From the NCBI GenBank assembly GCA_002179805.1, contig NAVB01000677.1, positions 1 to 31,678 on the forward strand: a DNA stretch of 31,678 bases. Direction: 5' to 3'. The notes beneath the pieces are model-generated. The model made no database searches and had not been told where the DNA came from. It was given only the letters and a program-made list of their open reading frames with translations. Origin of the DNA: Acanthamoeba lenticulata. Lineage: Eukaryota > Discosea > Longamoebia > Acanthamoebidae. The translations under genes were made by a program, and so were the position numbers. Below are positions 1 through 13,803 of this stretch, piece after piece (the stretch's first letter is position 1; each line of letters opens with the position of its first letter).

Positions 1-260
1 CAGCACAACCTGAAGACATTCGACACACTTCTCTACAAGGCCAACATATCTCTTGATAACAAGCCGGTCACTCTGTTCGCGCCCTCAGATGAGGCGTGGG
101 CCAACTTGCAGAAGGAGAGCCCCCTCATCTATTCCTATCACCAAGCACACCGATTGCGTCGATGTGGAGGGCCTATTGAAGCTTCATGTGCTGCCCATGG
201 CGGTCTATGCAGCTGAGCTGAGCTCTGGCTCACACGCTTACACCACGCTCAATGGAGAGG
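1..260 (+). pseudogene. Fasciclin (FAS1) domain fragment, frame-broken
   Basis: The first reading frame from base 1 gives a FAS1 start: a helix resembling FDTLLYKANISL followed by the conserved H1 motif TLFAPSDEAW. At about 135-145 the frame breaks. The rest of the domain continues one frame over as TDCVDVEGLLKLHVLP and then YTTLNGE, the expected second half with the LL-x-x-HVLP element. FAS1 domains are extracellular adhesion modules. A good splice donor (GTATGA) follows at 259, so the piece reads as an exon, but no downstream plus-strand exon was found; the next kilobase codes in the opposite direction. The domain identity is seen directly. Whether the one-base break is real or a base-call error cannot be told. 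The upstream part lies outside the window. Confidence 0.7.
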
Positions 261-1800
261 TATGAACAAAAAAAAAATATACAACAATCGCGACCCTTCT
301 TGCTGCTTTCTGACGCTCACGGCCGCGGCCGAAGCACCGCCGATGGCGAGCGCCTTGCCCTTGGCGCCACCGCCATTGCTGGTGGCGCCCAAGGCCACGC
401 CGGAGAAGAGCGTGGTGCGGCACATGGGTCCGGGCGCGGCCTCAGCGTCCTTGGGCAGGACGACCATGGTGCCGAGCACGTTCATCTGGCCGATCGTGCC
501 GTTGAATTCGCCGGTGCTGCTGCGCAGGCTCGTGGCCGAGGTGACGTTGAGCACGGAGCCCTGGATGATGTTGAACTGGGCCGCGTCGTCGAGGTAGAGC
601 GCGCCGCCTGTCCACTTGCCAACGCCCTGGTGCTGCAGTGTGCGCGCAGAGAGGAACTTGCTGGCGCTGCTCACCATCTCCAGGTTGCCCGTGGCCACGA
701 GCGAGACGCCCGTTTCGTTCATGGCACCCGACTGGAAGTCCTTGGTGCTCTTGAGCGTGCGGTCGAAGGTCGAAGTTGCCCGAGGAGAGCGACATGTTCG
801 AGCCGGTCGGCACGTTGAAGACGCCCGTGCCGCCGCCACCGCCGTTGAGGATAAGTGACGAGCTGTTCGTGAGGGTGACACCGCCGTTGTTGGTGAAGCT
901 CCTAGAGAAGCTCGCCACGCTGCTGTTGGAGAAGCTCAGTTCGCCCTTGTTGATGAAGGCCGAGACCGCCGTGCCGCTGGTGACATTCCAGGTGCCCGTG
1001 GCGCCGTTGGTTACGGGGCCGACGCCGGTCCAAGAGGCCTTGCCGTTGTTGATGATGTTGACCGTGCCGTCCATGATGTGGAGGTCCGACGAGATGATGA
1101 ACATGCGGGCCTGGCCGCTGATGATGAGGTTGCCGGCGCCCTTGACGGCACCACCGTACCAGTAGAAGTTACCGTCGAGCGTGAGCGAGGTGCTGCTGAC
1201 GAGCGTGATGTCGTCAAAGGTCGAGCCCGAGCAGAAGAAGTTAAGCGCGCCCGAGTCAAAGTCGAGCGTGCCCATGTTGATGATCATCGACGCCCCGACG
1301 TCGCCCTCGAGCCAGTTGACGGTGCCGCGGTTCTCAATGGTGCGCGTGGTGATGCGCTTGGCCGTCGTCGACGTGATGTTGAGCACGCCCGTGATGATGG
1401 TCGAGCCCGCTCCGAAGTCACGCCGTCGCTCCACGTCATCTCGGTGATGGTGATGTTCGATCGGCCCGTGAGCTCGCCGTTGTTGTGCACCGTTGGCCAA
1501 AGTCGCGTTGCCGTCCACCGTCACGCTGCCGCTGTTGAGGAGGAAGCCCAGCATGAGGGCGCTGCCGACGGGCACCTGCAGCGAGCCAGAGTTGTCCAGC
1601 GTCGCGGGGCTGAAGGTGGTCGCGCCGGCCGTGGTCTTGCTGATAAGACCGCGGTTCTTGACAATCGAGCGCGCCCGCTGACGGTGAGGTTGGTGTTGAC
1701 CACGAGTAGGATGAGGTGGACCAACCAGTTGGGAAGACGCAGGCGAGCCCCCGCGGTGTGTACAGGATCTGCTCCTTGTCGGGCGTCAGCTCCAACATCC
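249..1800 (-). pseudogene. Repeat-rich beta-helix-type surface protein, frame-broken
   Basis: The minus strand carries about 1.5 kb of low-charge sequence rich in Asn, Gly, Ser and Thr. A motif recurs in it about every 20-25 residues, of the type N-x-G-x-(V/L)-x-(V/L), for example RGTVNW, MGTLDF, DGTVNI and NGGVTLTNSSSL. This is the look of stacked beta-solenoid repeats in filamentous-haemagglutinin or pectate-lyase-like extracellular proteins, which are frequent in amoeba genomes. No single frame covers it. The similarity passes between frames near 1655, 1490, 1420 and 775, each consistent with one base lost or gained. The longest clean stretch is about 770-1410. The 3' end overlaps the FAS1 exon on the other strand. 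The exact family is not recognised. Confidence 0.6.
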
Positions 1801-2045
1801 CTCTGGCCTGCTGCCAACCACACGCCCTATTGTGAAAACAAGCAAAGAATGTGCATGGCTGGGTTGCAAGCTCATATGTACGAACTTGTTGATAAAGGTA
1901 GCCTCGCGCTTCATATCAAACACACAGCAGATCTCACTTCTGTCGCAGCAAGCTCATCTATCCCCTTTCCGCCCCTTCCGCCGCATTGTGGCTCCTGCAA
2001 AGGAGGGGAGTTTGCTTTCGGGGCTGGTTTTCGAACACAGACAGG

Positions 2046-2079
2046 GGCTTTTTTCTTTTTTTTTCTTTTTTTTTTTTGC
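2046..2079. repeat. T-rich homopolymer tract
   Basis: A run of thymines interrupted by a few cytosines lies just beyond the stop codon of the minus-strand SET gene. On that strand it is an A-rich 3' flank. Confidence 0.8.
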
Positions 2080-2084
2080 TCTGG

Positions 2085-2888
2085 TCAGCTATCCGCTTCA
2101 GATGCTGAGCACGTGTGACACCTGCACTTAGTGCCAAAAAAGTTGGCCTTCTCCTTGCTCTTGTCTTTCCTGCCACTGTTGAAGTAATCTGTTGTGATCT
2201 CCTGGTCTTCCTTGAGGTAGTAAGCCTTGATTGCTCTCACGTAGATGGCTGGCAGGCCTTCAAACTCTTCAAGTCCAACGCCTTCTCCCGGTCGGCAGGT
2301 ATCAACCTTGCGGGGTAAGGAGAAGCAGAGAGGCGAGCCGCACTCGTGGTTGATGAGCGACAAAGGGCCGTAGCAGATGCTCGGTTCGGTGGCCCAGTAG
2401 AGAGAGGGGTAACCTACAGTTTCGAGTTCACAGAATTGGTCCTCTGTGACTTCGAAGCAAAGGCCGAAAAGGTGCGCAGGGGCCAAGACTCTGTTGACAG
2501 CCACCTTGACTGGATGTCGAGCAAACAAGCCGAGACCGCTCGCATGTCTGCTTTCGGCGACGTAGACAGGACTGGTAGGGTGGAGGAGGGCTTCATAGTA
2601 GCGCCATGCGACGGCCAGCAACTCGCAAGTCATCCGTCGCACAGTGCTGTCCGCTTTGCCACGACCTTTGCGGCAAAAAGAGGGGCCCCACTTCCCCGGG
2701 TTGGCATGCTCTTTTGCAAGAGCCTTAAAACGTTCACGGTCGAGGGGTGGGGAGGCCGAGGCAAACAGCTCCCGTATCTCGGGCCTCTCCAGAATTGAGC
2801 GTTTAAAGTAAAGCCAGTAGCTGACAGGCAGTGGGACAGGCGTTCTAACGTTCTTGCGTGCCTCCAGCAGCTTGCTCCCCTCTTCCAT
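2085..2888 (-). CDS. SET-domain protein, putative lysine methyltransferase
   Basis: This is a single uninterrupted exon of 267 codons, from the ATG at 2888 to a TGA. A SET domain covers about residues 105-262. It shows the N-terminal SGLGLFA motif (GxG-type, SAM binding), the INHECG motif in the place of the usual NHxCxPN pocket, EITTDYF with the expected catalytic tyrosine, and a C-terminal CRCHTC cluster like the zinc-binding post-SET cysteines. The first 100 residues are charged and unassigned. SET enzymes move methyl groups from S-adenosylmethionine to lysines of histones or other proteins; the substrate here cannot be inferred. The frame stays open 40 codons upstream of the chosen start, but that part reads like untranslated sequence. 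It is the only intact gene in the first 7 kb. Confidence 0.8.
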   Translation of the reverse strand: MEEGSKLLEARKNVRTPVPLPVSYWLYFKRSILERPEIRELFASASPPLDRERFKALAKEHANPGKWGPSFCRKGRGKADSTVRRMTCELLAVAWRYYEALLHPTSPVYVAESRHASGLGLFARHPVKVAVNRVLAPAHLFGLCFEVTEDQFCELETVGYPSLYWATEPSICYGPLSLINHECGSPLCFSLPRKVDTCRPGEGVGLEEFEGLPAIYVRAIKAYYLKEDQEITTDYFNSGRKDKSKEKANFFGTKCRCHTCSASEADS

Positions 2889-3320
2889 CCTGGCCGGTTT
2901 GTCGACGGCTGGGGCAGATGTGCAATTAATGAGCACAAAGCAACATGGTGAAATTTTATAGAAATACCGCAACGGTAAAAACACACGAATAACGGATATT
3001 TCGAGCATTTCGAGCAGGCGAAATTAACATTGGGAGCTGTTGGTAAGCAGTTCGTCCGCTCCCGCGCTGCTTCTGGCCTTGCCCACCACTCGCTCCACTG
3101 CTCTCGGCTTCGATGCCATCATCGAAAGGATTACGCTCAAAGGTTTTTTGTAGATGTACTAGCTACGGGCCACCTGAACAGCTCGCACCGCAACAGTCGG
3201 TTCCACGGGCGCGTGGCCAGAAGATGGATCAGCATTACATTTGTAAGCGCTAATGCTGAGACGGGAAAATTCCTTTCCCGTCTAACCCAAGATAAGCTTA
3301 ACAAGGGGTTGTTTGCTCAT
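2889..3320. other. Non-coding stretch, nothing recognised
   Basis: Apart from the upstream flank of the SET gene, no gene, RNA or repeat could be supported here. Confidence 0.5.
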
Positions 3321-3324
3321 CACT

Positions 3325-3720
3325 TCCAGGACTCACAATGATGAACCTTAGGTGCCGTAGAACACAAGAGGCCCTCATATAGCCATGCACAGCGTGGATG
3401 CCACCCAGCACAGAGATGTTGAAGGTGGCACCACCAATCTGCAAGCCCCTGGCGCGCAGGAACACTCTGAGACACATTCAGGTTCTGCGCCATGCCAGCG
3501 ACGTCGGGCACCGCGGCGTCAATGTTGGCGTCGTTGAACTCGGCAATGCCGCTGGCGATGTTGAAGTAGGCGCTTGGGCAAGTAGCGAGACGTTGACAAA
3601 CAGGTACCGAGCAGGTCGCTGGTAATGAGCGGGGTGCCCAGGACCAAGTCGATGTAGTCCGTCAGGACCACCTGCGCGGCGAAGTGGAACATCACCAGCC
3701 CCGCCAGGATGCACTCACTG
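3325..3720 (-). pseudogene. Unidentified protein-coding relic
   Basis: Minus-strand sequence reads as plausible protein only if three frames are combined: a hydrophobic stretch with VVLTDYIDLVLGTPLITS, then YFNIASGIAEFND, then GLQIGGATFNISVLGGIHAV, with a candidate splice donor (GTGAGT) at about 3340. Breaks fall near 3610 and 3455. No family is recognised. It directly follows the NHL fragment on the same strand and could be part of one larger former gene. Confidence 0.35.
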
Positions 3721-4074
3721 CAAATACAACGCTCCACACGTACACGCAGTGCGAGCCCCAATCAGCGGCAATCACGTGGCCCGAGCGGGCGTCCACAGCC
3801 AGTCCAGTGGCATAAGAACTGGCCAAGCTTGGCGTCCGACTCGATCGAACGGGTAGCTCAAGGAAGCAAGGTAGTGCTTGCCACCAGCACTCCGCGCATT
3901 CACGCGCTTGTTGCTCCTGTCGACGATGAGGACGTGGCCTGTGCATGTCTCCACTGCCGCTACCCTCGGGAAGTAGAACTGACCGGGCGAGGTGCCTGGG
4001 GAGCCGAAGGAGCGCACGAAGATACCGTCGGCGCGCACCCGATGGTTGTTGCCGTCGGTTATGATGTAGCCCAA
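3700..4074 (-). pseudogene. NHL-repeat (beta-propeller) fragment, frame-broken
   Basis: Two adjacent minus-strand frames together give NHL-type propeller blades. One holds SFGSPGTSPGQFYFPR followed by GHVLIVDRSNKRV. The next holds YATGLAVDARSGHVIAADW and then a blade ending in HCVYVWS. The pattern of GQF-x-x-P, then (V/L)AVD, then (V/I)-A/V-D and N/HR-V is the classic NHL repeat of protein-interaction propellers. The frame changes near 3865, and no start codon or complete propeller is present. A relic or a low-quality stretch of a real gene are both possible. Confidence 0.6.
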
Positions 4075-4252
4075 CGCTACCGCAACGTCGCCCGGGTAGA
4101 CAGGCCAGGTATCAAAGGAGCAGTTAAGAACGGGGGTTCATCGGACGGGGGAGCCAGAGGTTGTACGTTGGTGTTGGGGGTGGTAGAACGAGCAGACGGC
4201 GTGGGATATTTTGGCGTGCGTGGTGTTTTTGAGCATGTTTGGAGATGTAGAG

Positions 4253-4299
4253 CACACACACATACATGCATGCACACACATACACACGCGCAGACACAT
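4253..4299. repeat. CA-rich dinucleotide microsatellite
   Basis: An imperfect (CA)n tract interrupted by CATG and CGCG steps lies in an otherwise non-coding stretch between about 4075 and 4590. Confidence 0.85.
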
Positions 4300-4589
4300 G
4301 GGGTCCGCGGATGCGCGGTGGTGGTGGCGCCGACGGCAGGGCACTGGCCTGGTGGGCGCTGGGACTCTTTTGGCCGGGCGAGGTGGCGAAGCACAAGCAG
4401 GACCAAGTGGTGCGATTGCGGCCAGGGCCACGGACCTTTCAAGACTCACTCTCGTCCTCTTCGTTTAGCTGCCGGATCTGCTCTCCTTTCCTCTCCTCTT
4501 CCATCCTCAATCTACATCTTTCGCCAACTCTCCACATGGAGTGATCCTAAGGGTTTTTCCTTCGTGTCTATACTCGTGTTGCAAGCCCA

Positions 4590-4650
4590 AAGGTGGTCTT
4601 GAAGAATGTGAGGGGCTAGTTGGGCGGGAGGTTGGCCGGGGCACGACCTG
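4590..4650 (-). pseudogene. Short second copy of the 5.2 kb surface-protein fragment
   Basis: Twenty bases at 4594-4613 are identical to 5211-5230, and the similarity continues weakly for about 10 more. On the minus strand both encode an LTFFKT element. This is a small relic of the same repeat-rich family; nothing longer is readable around it. Confidence 0.45.
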
Positions 4651-4844
4651 GCTCACGTGCAACCAAGCCAGGCTGGCATCGGGAGAAAGGACGTCCTAAG
4701 GTGAGACAACGCTAAAGGTCTGGGTTCAGCACCGTGGACAGGATGGGAAGGTCTTTGTTCGCTCTGCGTGATAGATCGCTTGCTCAAGAGTTTCTATATC
4801 GTTTTGTGGTTGCTTTCTCACACATCAGCACTAAGCTTACTCAC

Positions 4845-5480
4845 TACTTTGCAGCTACGTTGCGGCGGGCGTGCAAATGTCTCATGAGTTGGCCTTGGCG
4901 AATCAGAGCGAAGAGACAGTCTCGGCAGTCGCGGGCACCGAGCCGGCCTGCAGGTCGCTGGTGACGAGCGTGGTGCCGCTGAAGCTTACTGATTGCGCGG
5001 CTACGGTGCCGTCCACCAGGGTGCCGGCCACAGCCAATACGCTTAAGGCGAGCAGGTTGTGCGTCGTGTGGGATCTTTGTGAAGGACAGCATTGCACCGG
5101 GGCTGACGTTGAACCGACCACTGATTTCTTGGTGCTGTAGGCCGTAATCTGCACCAGAGTTGATTGCGAAGTGCCCGACTGGTCCAACAGCGCGTTGGTC
5201 ACCTTGGTCATGGTCTTGAAGAATGTGAGGCCCGAGTTGGAAGAAGTCGAGCGAGGTGCCACCGATCGGCGTAGAACTGGCTGAGTTCACGATGGAGCCG
5301 CCATTGATGCCGATGTCGCCACCAAGCCACTGAGGCACCATCACGCTCGCCCTGCTGGACTGCTGTGCAATCGCTGCTAACAATGTTGTTGCCACTCCAC
5401 GTGATCGCATTGTTGTTGACCACACGGCAGTTCAGAGTCTTATCCGAGAAGGACAGGGCTCTTACACTGTGAACAGTGGA
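4845..5480 (-). pseudogene. Second repeat-rich surface-protein fragment, frame-broken
   Basis: The minus strand encodes Asn/Ser/Gly/Thr-rich sequence of the same style as the fragment at 249-1800: NNAITWSGNNIVSSDC, then GGDIGINGGSIVNSASST, then SLDFFQ, SGLTFFKTMTKVTNALLDQSG and GTSQSTLVQITAY, ending in GTLVDGTVAAQSVSFSGTTL. The pieces lie in different frames, switching near 5355, 5235 and 5075, so no intact product is possible as the sequence stands. The shared W-x-G-x-x-x-x and NGGSI-type elements suggest the same solenoid family. The target and function are unknown. Confidence 0.5.
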
Positions 5481-5498
5481 TGGTGGATTAAAGAGGAG

Positions 5499-5515
5499 GA
5501 GAGAGAGAGAGAGAG
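5499..5515. repeat. GA dinucleotide tract
   Basis: A short (GA)n run lies just upstream, on the minus strand, of the 4.8-5.5 kb fragment. Confidence 0.8.
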
Positions 5516-5549
5516 GTCCGCGTCCCAATTGGGCACATTGCTCCAACAT

Positions 5550-7395
5550 TTAGTCCTACTGCAAGTCTAATTTCATTGATCCACTGACATAATGGCTTTA
5601 TATCAGACTTCTCTTTTAAATTACGTTTGGCTCACCTGCAACTGTTTGCATATGCTTCCTATCTCACACGTTGAAGGCTAGCAATAACTTTTATCAAAGC
5701 AGACGTGGCGCGTGCTCCTGTCTTTGCGTTTTATCTGTTATGCCCTTGCTCCATCCAGCATGGAGCGTCAAGAAAAAGGAAGAAATAAAAACTAAAAGTT
5801 GCAACATAACAGTGCCCGGCTGGGGCAATGAGGATGATCAGGGACGCATAAGCTGAGGAGGCCACTACTGAACCACAGCGGAACAAGAGATGCCGGAGTA
5901 AGCCGTAGACGCTCATGAAACTTGTTGACGAGAACCACGAAAACAAAGCTGGTGAGGGCCGAGAGCTGGGGTAAGTCTCCTTGACCCACAACTGGTGCAC
6001 CAGTGACACCACTATCGCGGACCGCACTACTATGCACTACGAGCTCTCAGATGACGAGTTGGTGGAAGCTCTTTGATGCGGCCCTTGTGGCGGACGGCCT
6101 GCGGTTCCAACAATGAAAAGAATTCTTGTGTTACTATAGGCTTTGGTGGAGACGTGGGCATGGTGGTGGGTGTTGTGGCGGCAGTTGTGACGGAGGCCTC
6201 CATTCGAAGATTTCCAGCTAGACCAGCGGGAGGAGAGATGCTGAGAACCATCTCCTTCAGCGCCTTGATCTCAGTGCGTGTTGGAATGGGCCTAGACATA
6301 TTTGAGCAGGTGGATCATCCCCAAGAACCTCCCGCACGACACAGCCCATCGGTTCCAACTGTGTATGCAGCTGTAGACGATGCTTGTCACATTCGAGAAG
6401 CTAGACAGCAGATACCTCATGGCTGGGGAGTGTGCACAAGATCCCTTCATGACCCCGTTCCGCCGGTGACGATGCGGCCGATTGAGCAAGTATTTGGTCA
6501 GCACCCTGGAGAGCAACAAAAACATCCGTGCTGCCATCCTCACTGCACGTGTTGCCTGCAACGAGTACCCCAAATATAGCGCTCTTACGCAGGACTACAT
6601 GAACGCCTTCCCAAACTGCAGGAGCGCAAGATTGCAGCCAGACGGAGTGCGCATAATGCAGAACGCGGCCATGAAGGTCATCATAATGCAGCACGGCTCT
6701 GCACTGGCCCTGCAGTCTGTCACATGCGACAGCATGAAGGCGTTACTGTGAGGAGGAAGAGTGGGTGGGTGATGCCACGGCCGCCAACGTTGCCTGACCA
6801 TGGTGCAACACCATCAGGCTGTCCACAAGAGTTGACGAGCCTGACAACGGCGACAACCCCCTCCATCAAGCGCCACCCAAACTGCCACATTGAGTGACAA
6901 CGTGGTTGTGGTCTTCGCGCACGAACGCAGTCAAGGGGGGCTGTAGGGGAGGAGCTAGAAGCCCGTGGTAATGCGCATTACGCCTACAGTGCCATGTAAA
7001 GCCAGGCACCTATTCTGGATACCGGGATCATCTTGGAATCCTTTTTGGGGGGCTCCTCCACAATCAGGTCTGCAGGAGAGGTGGTGGGGCCAACACACCC
7101 ATGGATGATGATCCCCAGAGGCGTACGTTCTCCCTTTGTTATGATCTCATGCCACTTACTTTATATCTTCCCCCTTGTCAACAGGAGTACTGCAGCTGGC
7201 GGGATAAATCCAGACAAAAAACAATTTAAAAAAAACAATAAATTTTTCTATTTCTCACCGTTTTCCGTCAGCAGGAAGGAAACCTCTAGGAAAAGTAATT
7301 ATCACTTTCGCTTGCCGGCGGAATGTCGACATGTCGTTCGCGCCAAAAATTGTTCTACACGGAGGCAAATCCACTTCGCTTACAACACGCCCAAG
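5550..7395. other. Long gene-poor stretch
   Basis: Only short reading frames occur here. An 89-codon minus frame with an ATG at 6299 and an open plus frame at about 6480-6750 without a usable ATG are the largest. Neither resembles a known family or carries splice signals that extend it. The last 200 bases are A/T-rich and probably form the 5' leader of the gene starting at 7396. Confidence 0.5.
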
Positions 7396-10936
<3,541 letters not shown>

Positions 10937-12299
10937 TCTCTACCGGAAAAACGGATGCAGAAGTATGCTCCCTGATGCGGGGTCTGCCGTGGACACTGGC
11001 TCTCTTTGACCAGTTGCTCCTGCTTTCTAATCTTATTGGCCAAAGATTCATGAGAAATGTACCACTGGCAAAACGGAAGTACACAGGCGTCTCCCTTTTT
11101 TCGCGCCCGCGCCTCCAGGTTCTGCGACGGCCTCACCGTCGCAGCTTGGCCCAAAAAAAGGAGGAGCAGCGCAATGAGAGGTTGTGCGTGGCAGACGCTG
11201 GCGCGCAGAATTTCGCCCGGCTGCGATATTCCGTTTTCCCAGTGGTATGTGTCCACATCTGCTGACGGCGGCTTGCGGTGTAGTCGTCAGGGAACGTTGG
11301 CTCACTTGAAGACACAGCAAAAGACAGTCCACCAAGGGGTTTTTGGCATCAGGGATAGGGTTGGAGAGAGATACACGTGGCGTCACCACCGTATGTTGGT
11401 GGAGGGTCATCTCTCAGCTCCCAATAATTGCTCGCCCACTCAGGCGCTCGTCACGACCGTGTCGACCTCGCCTTTCCTTGCCTCCCAGCTTTGTGGCACA
11501 CTTTCTCGGCCAAAAATCTAGACACAGTCTATACCCAGTCTTGGTGGGCGCTTGGTCCTGGTTGTTCAGTTGGTGTTTTCAGTTATTTCACCCATTCATG
11601 CTGGTAACGAAAAGATCTCTCTCTCTCTCCTTTACCTTGGTGACTGCAGGACACCACTAACGACGAGGAAGGCGGAGGTTGTACGTAACCCCTCTGAGGA
11701 GTCCTTCACATGGGTGCAACCAGTTATATGGTCTGACCAAGAACGAGAGATTGGTATAGGGCATAGACACACTATCCGTGATGTGTTACTGTTAAAACCA
11801 CTTGACATCCTAGCTTGTGAGAGGGACGTTCGAGAAGCAGACAAACAAGAAAGCTCTGGGATGCGGCACAAGGAGAGAGTAGGCAAAATTTTGCTTCCGT
11901 TATCTGTGTCACCTACTCCGTCGACGACTCGTCGCCCGTGCTGAGAATCCCCACAGGGAAACCCTGCAAGCCTCTGTGCACACACAAGTTGGAGCGTAGG
12001 TGGCTGAAGAACAACACGTTAAAGGACGACTCATTTCAGAGGTGTGCCATATTCTGTCACCGGTAAATGAGTGGCATCACCTGATCCCCTCTCAGAAGAC
12101 ATCCCCCTTGATTCTTTACCCCAAGCGCGCGGCCGACCACAACAGATGAAGATCCTGGCTGAGGCCAGCGTGTTACAACAAGGCTGGCGTGTTGGTCCGT
12201 GCCTGGAATAATAATGATTTCCCCACACAACTGCCTGCTAACACCAAGAACCGCCAGTAGGGCGTCGTGCTCGGCACGTGCCTAACGAGACCCTTTCTG
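10937..12299. other. Gene-poor stretch
   Basis: No convincing gene was found. The stretch contains the inverted-repeat element listed separately at 11060-11247 and short open frames without recognisable similarity or splice support. Confidence 0.5.
11060..11247. mobile_element. Short inverted-repeat element, MITE-like candidate
   Basis: The 19-base arms at 11060-11078 and 11229-11247 are reverse complements with one mismatch (18 of 19), starting TACCACTGG. They bound 188 bases. Inside lies a perfect 9-bp hairpin with a 5-base loop at 11122-11144 (stem CTGCGACGG). Two ends facing each other with no coding capacity between them is the layout of a miniature inverted-repeat element. No clear target-site duplication is visible, so a structured transcript is the alternative. 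Confidence 0.35.
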
Positions 12300-12933
12300 A
12301 GACTCCAAGGCCAAGCAACTGGCTGACCTGCGTGCCCTGACTGAGGACTCGCTCAAGCGCCTGATCTTGTGCCGGCTCAAGTTAACCTGCGCGGTCAGCG
12401 CCGTGGCCAACTGCATCGATGACGGGGACGTGCTGTGCTCGGGTGTCGGCTCGTGCGTGGACAACGCCCGTAGCTGCGACAGCGGCCGGCACCTGAACAA
12501 GATCCTCTTATTGGCAGCGCCGACCAAAGCGCGCCCAAGATGCGCATCGTCATGGGCTTATGTCCCTCAGCTCGCTCTCTATGAGCTGCTGCACAACGAG
12601 CTGATCCCGGAGATCCCCTTTGTGCTCAAGGCCAAGATGGCCTACCAGGCCTCCAAGTGGAATGCACTTCCTCCACACTCGTCGGGCATCGTGCATGGCG
12701 ACCTCAAGTCACTCAACCTGCTCTACAACAAGTGGAACGTCGAGGTGTCCGACTTTGGCCACTTCACCAAGTTCCGCGAGGACGTCCACCTCACGGGCGC
12801 CGGCGGCAACAACGCTGCCGGGCTGCCTCTATGAGACGGGCGACGTGGATCTCATCCTGGTGGATTTGTACGTTCATAGTCATCTTGTGGAAGATGTTCG
12901 CGCTGCCGTGGCCGTGGAGGTGATCCGCGGATA
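12300..12933 (+). pseudogene. Protein kinase relic (tyrosine-kinase-like family)
   Basis: From about 12517 the plus strand matches the middle and end of a TKL-type kinase domain: MRIVMGLMSL (hinge), then LYELLHNELIPEIPFVLKA, KMAYQAS, GIVHGDLKSLNLL (catalytic loop), VEVSDFG, and later DVDLILVDLY with AAVAVEVIRG. The wording resembles the large Acanthamoeba kinase families. Lesions are many. The N-lobe with its glycine loop and lysine is absent. The HRD motif reads HGD. The segment that should hold the APE motif is missing. Frame shifts fall near 12565, 12656, 12825 and 12875. An in-frame, unrelated-looking Cys-containing stretch from 12300 precedes it. Independent substitutions and deletions make this a true pseudogene rather than a sequencing artefact. 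Confidence 0.8.
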
Positions 12934-13803
12934 AGATCTGCACCTTTGTGGCCCGTTCGTGGACGGTCCGCAAGTGGTTTCAGAGGCTGGTATCGCGCTT
13001 GATCCTGGCGTTTGATCCCTCCAACTCGAGGAATGGCGTCACTCTCGGCACGAGCGTCTGGCGGCTAGACGTAGACGACGCCCGCCAGCTGACCTCAGGA
13101 TCAACATCGCGGTCAGCACTTCCGTCTTTCTTCACCCGCACCTGCCTCCAATTCCCACACCCATGCCCTCAAACACGCTTTCTCTCCAATCCCACACTTG
13201 CTCCAATCCCTACAGCCACACCCTGTCTGGAAGGTTGGCGCGTTACCCGACTCATCCACCTCTCTCACTCAAGGTTGAGAGTGCATTTTATATCGTACAC
13301 CCTCGACCTCCACACTGGTCAACGCCATCGTCTGCACCCTTTTTGTCGTCCGTGTCATCGTCCTCCACGCAGTGAATGGTGTCGTCTGCGCCATTGGCGT
13401 CCACTTTGCCATCGTCCTCACCATCGTCGCCACAGGAGCGACCACGCGACGAGGGTCATAGATATAGTGTGCAGACGAATTGTCCAAGAAGCGGAAGCAG
13501 CTGGAGAATGATGTATTCGAAGCTGCGCACGACGCTTGCCTCGCCCCTAGTGCCGAGACTGGTGCGCAACAGAGGAGCGGCAAAGAACAGGAACCGCGGT
13601 TGGTGTTTTTATTTAACATATCGATTAGTTGTTATGATCACCGTAACCGTAAGGGACATGTTTGACGTGGAATGTGGGCCTCTGCGGCCTTTGGTCAGAA
13701 TCACCACGAAGGAAATGGCTCCAGAAAAAAAAAAAAAAAACACGAATTGGAAATCTTCTTCTTGACACGCCAGACCCCACCAGCTAAAAAAGCTGTTTGG
13801 CAC
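12934..13803. other. Gene-poor stretch
   Basis: No supported gene was found. A short plus frame near 13480-13620 reads KKRKQLENDVFEAAHDACLA and could be a coiled-coil scrap, but has no start codon. A 15-base A homopolymer lies near 13725. Confidence 0.45.

Noticed and set aside
6482..6751. Open plus-strand frame of about 90 codons
   Set aside because: It has no early ATG, no recognisable family and no splice signals; kept only as a remark in the gene-poor stretch.
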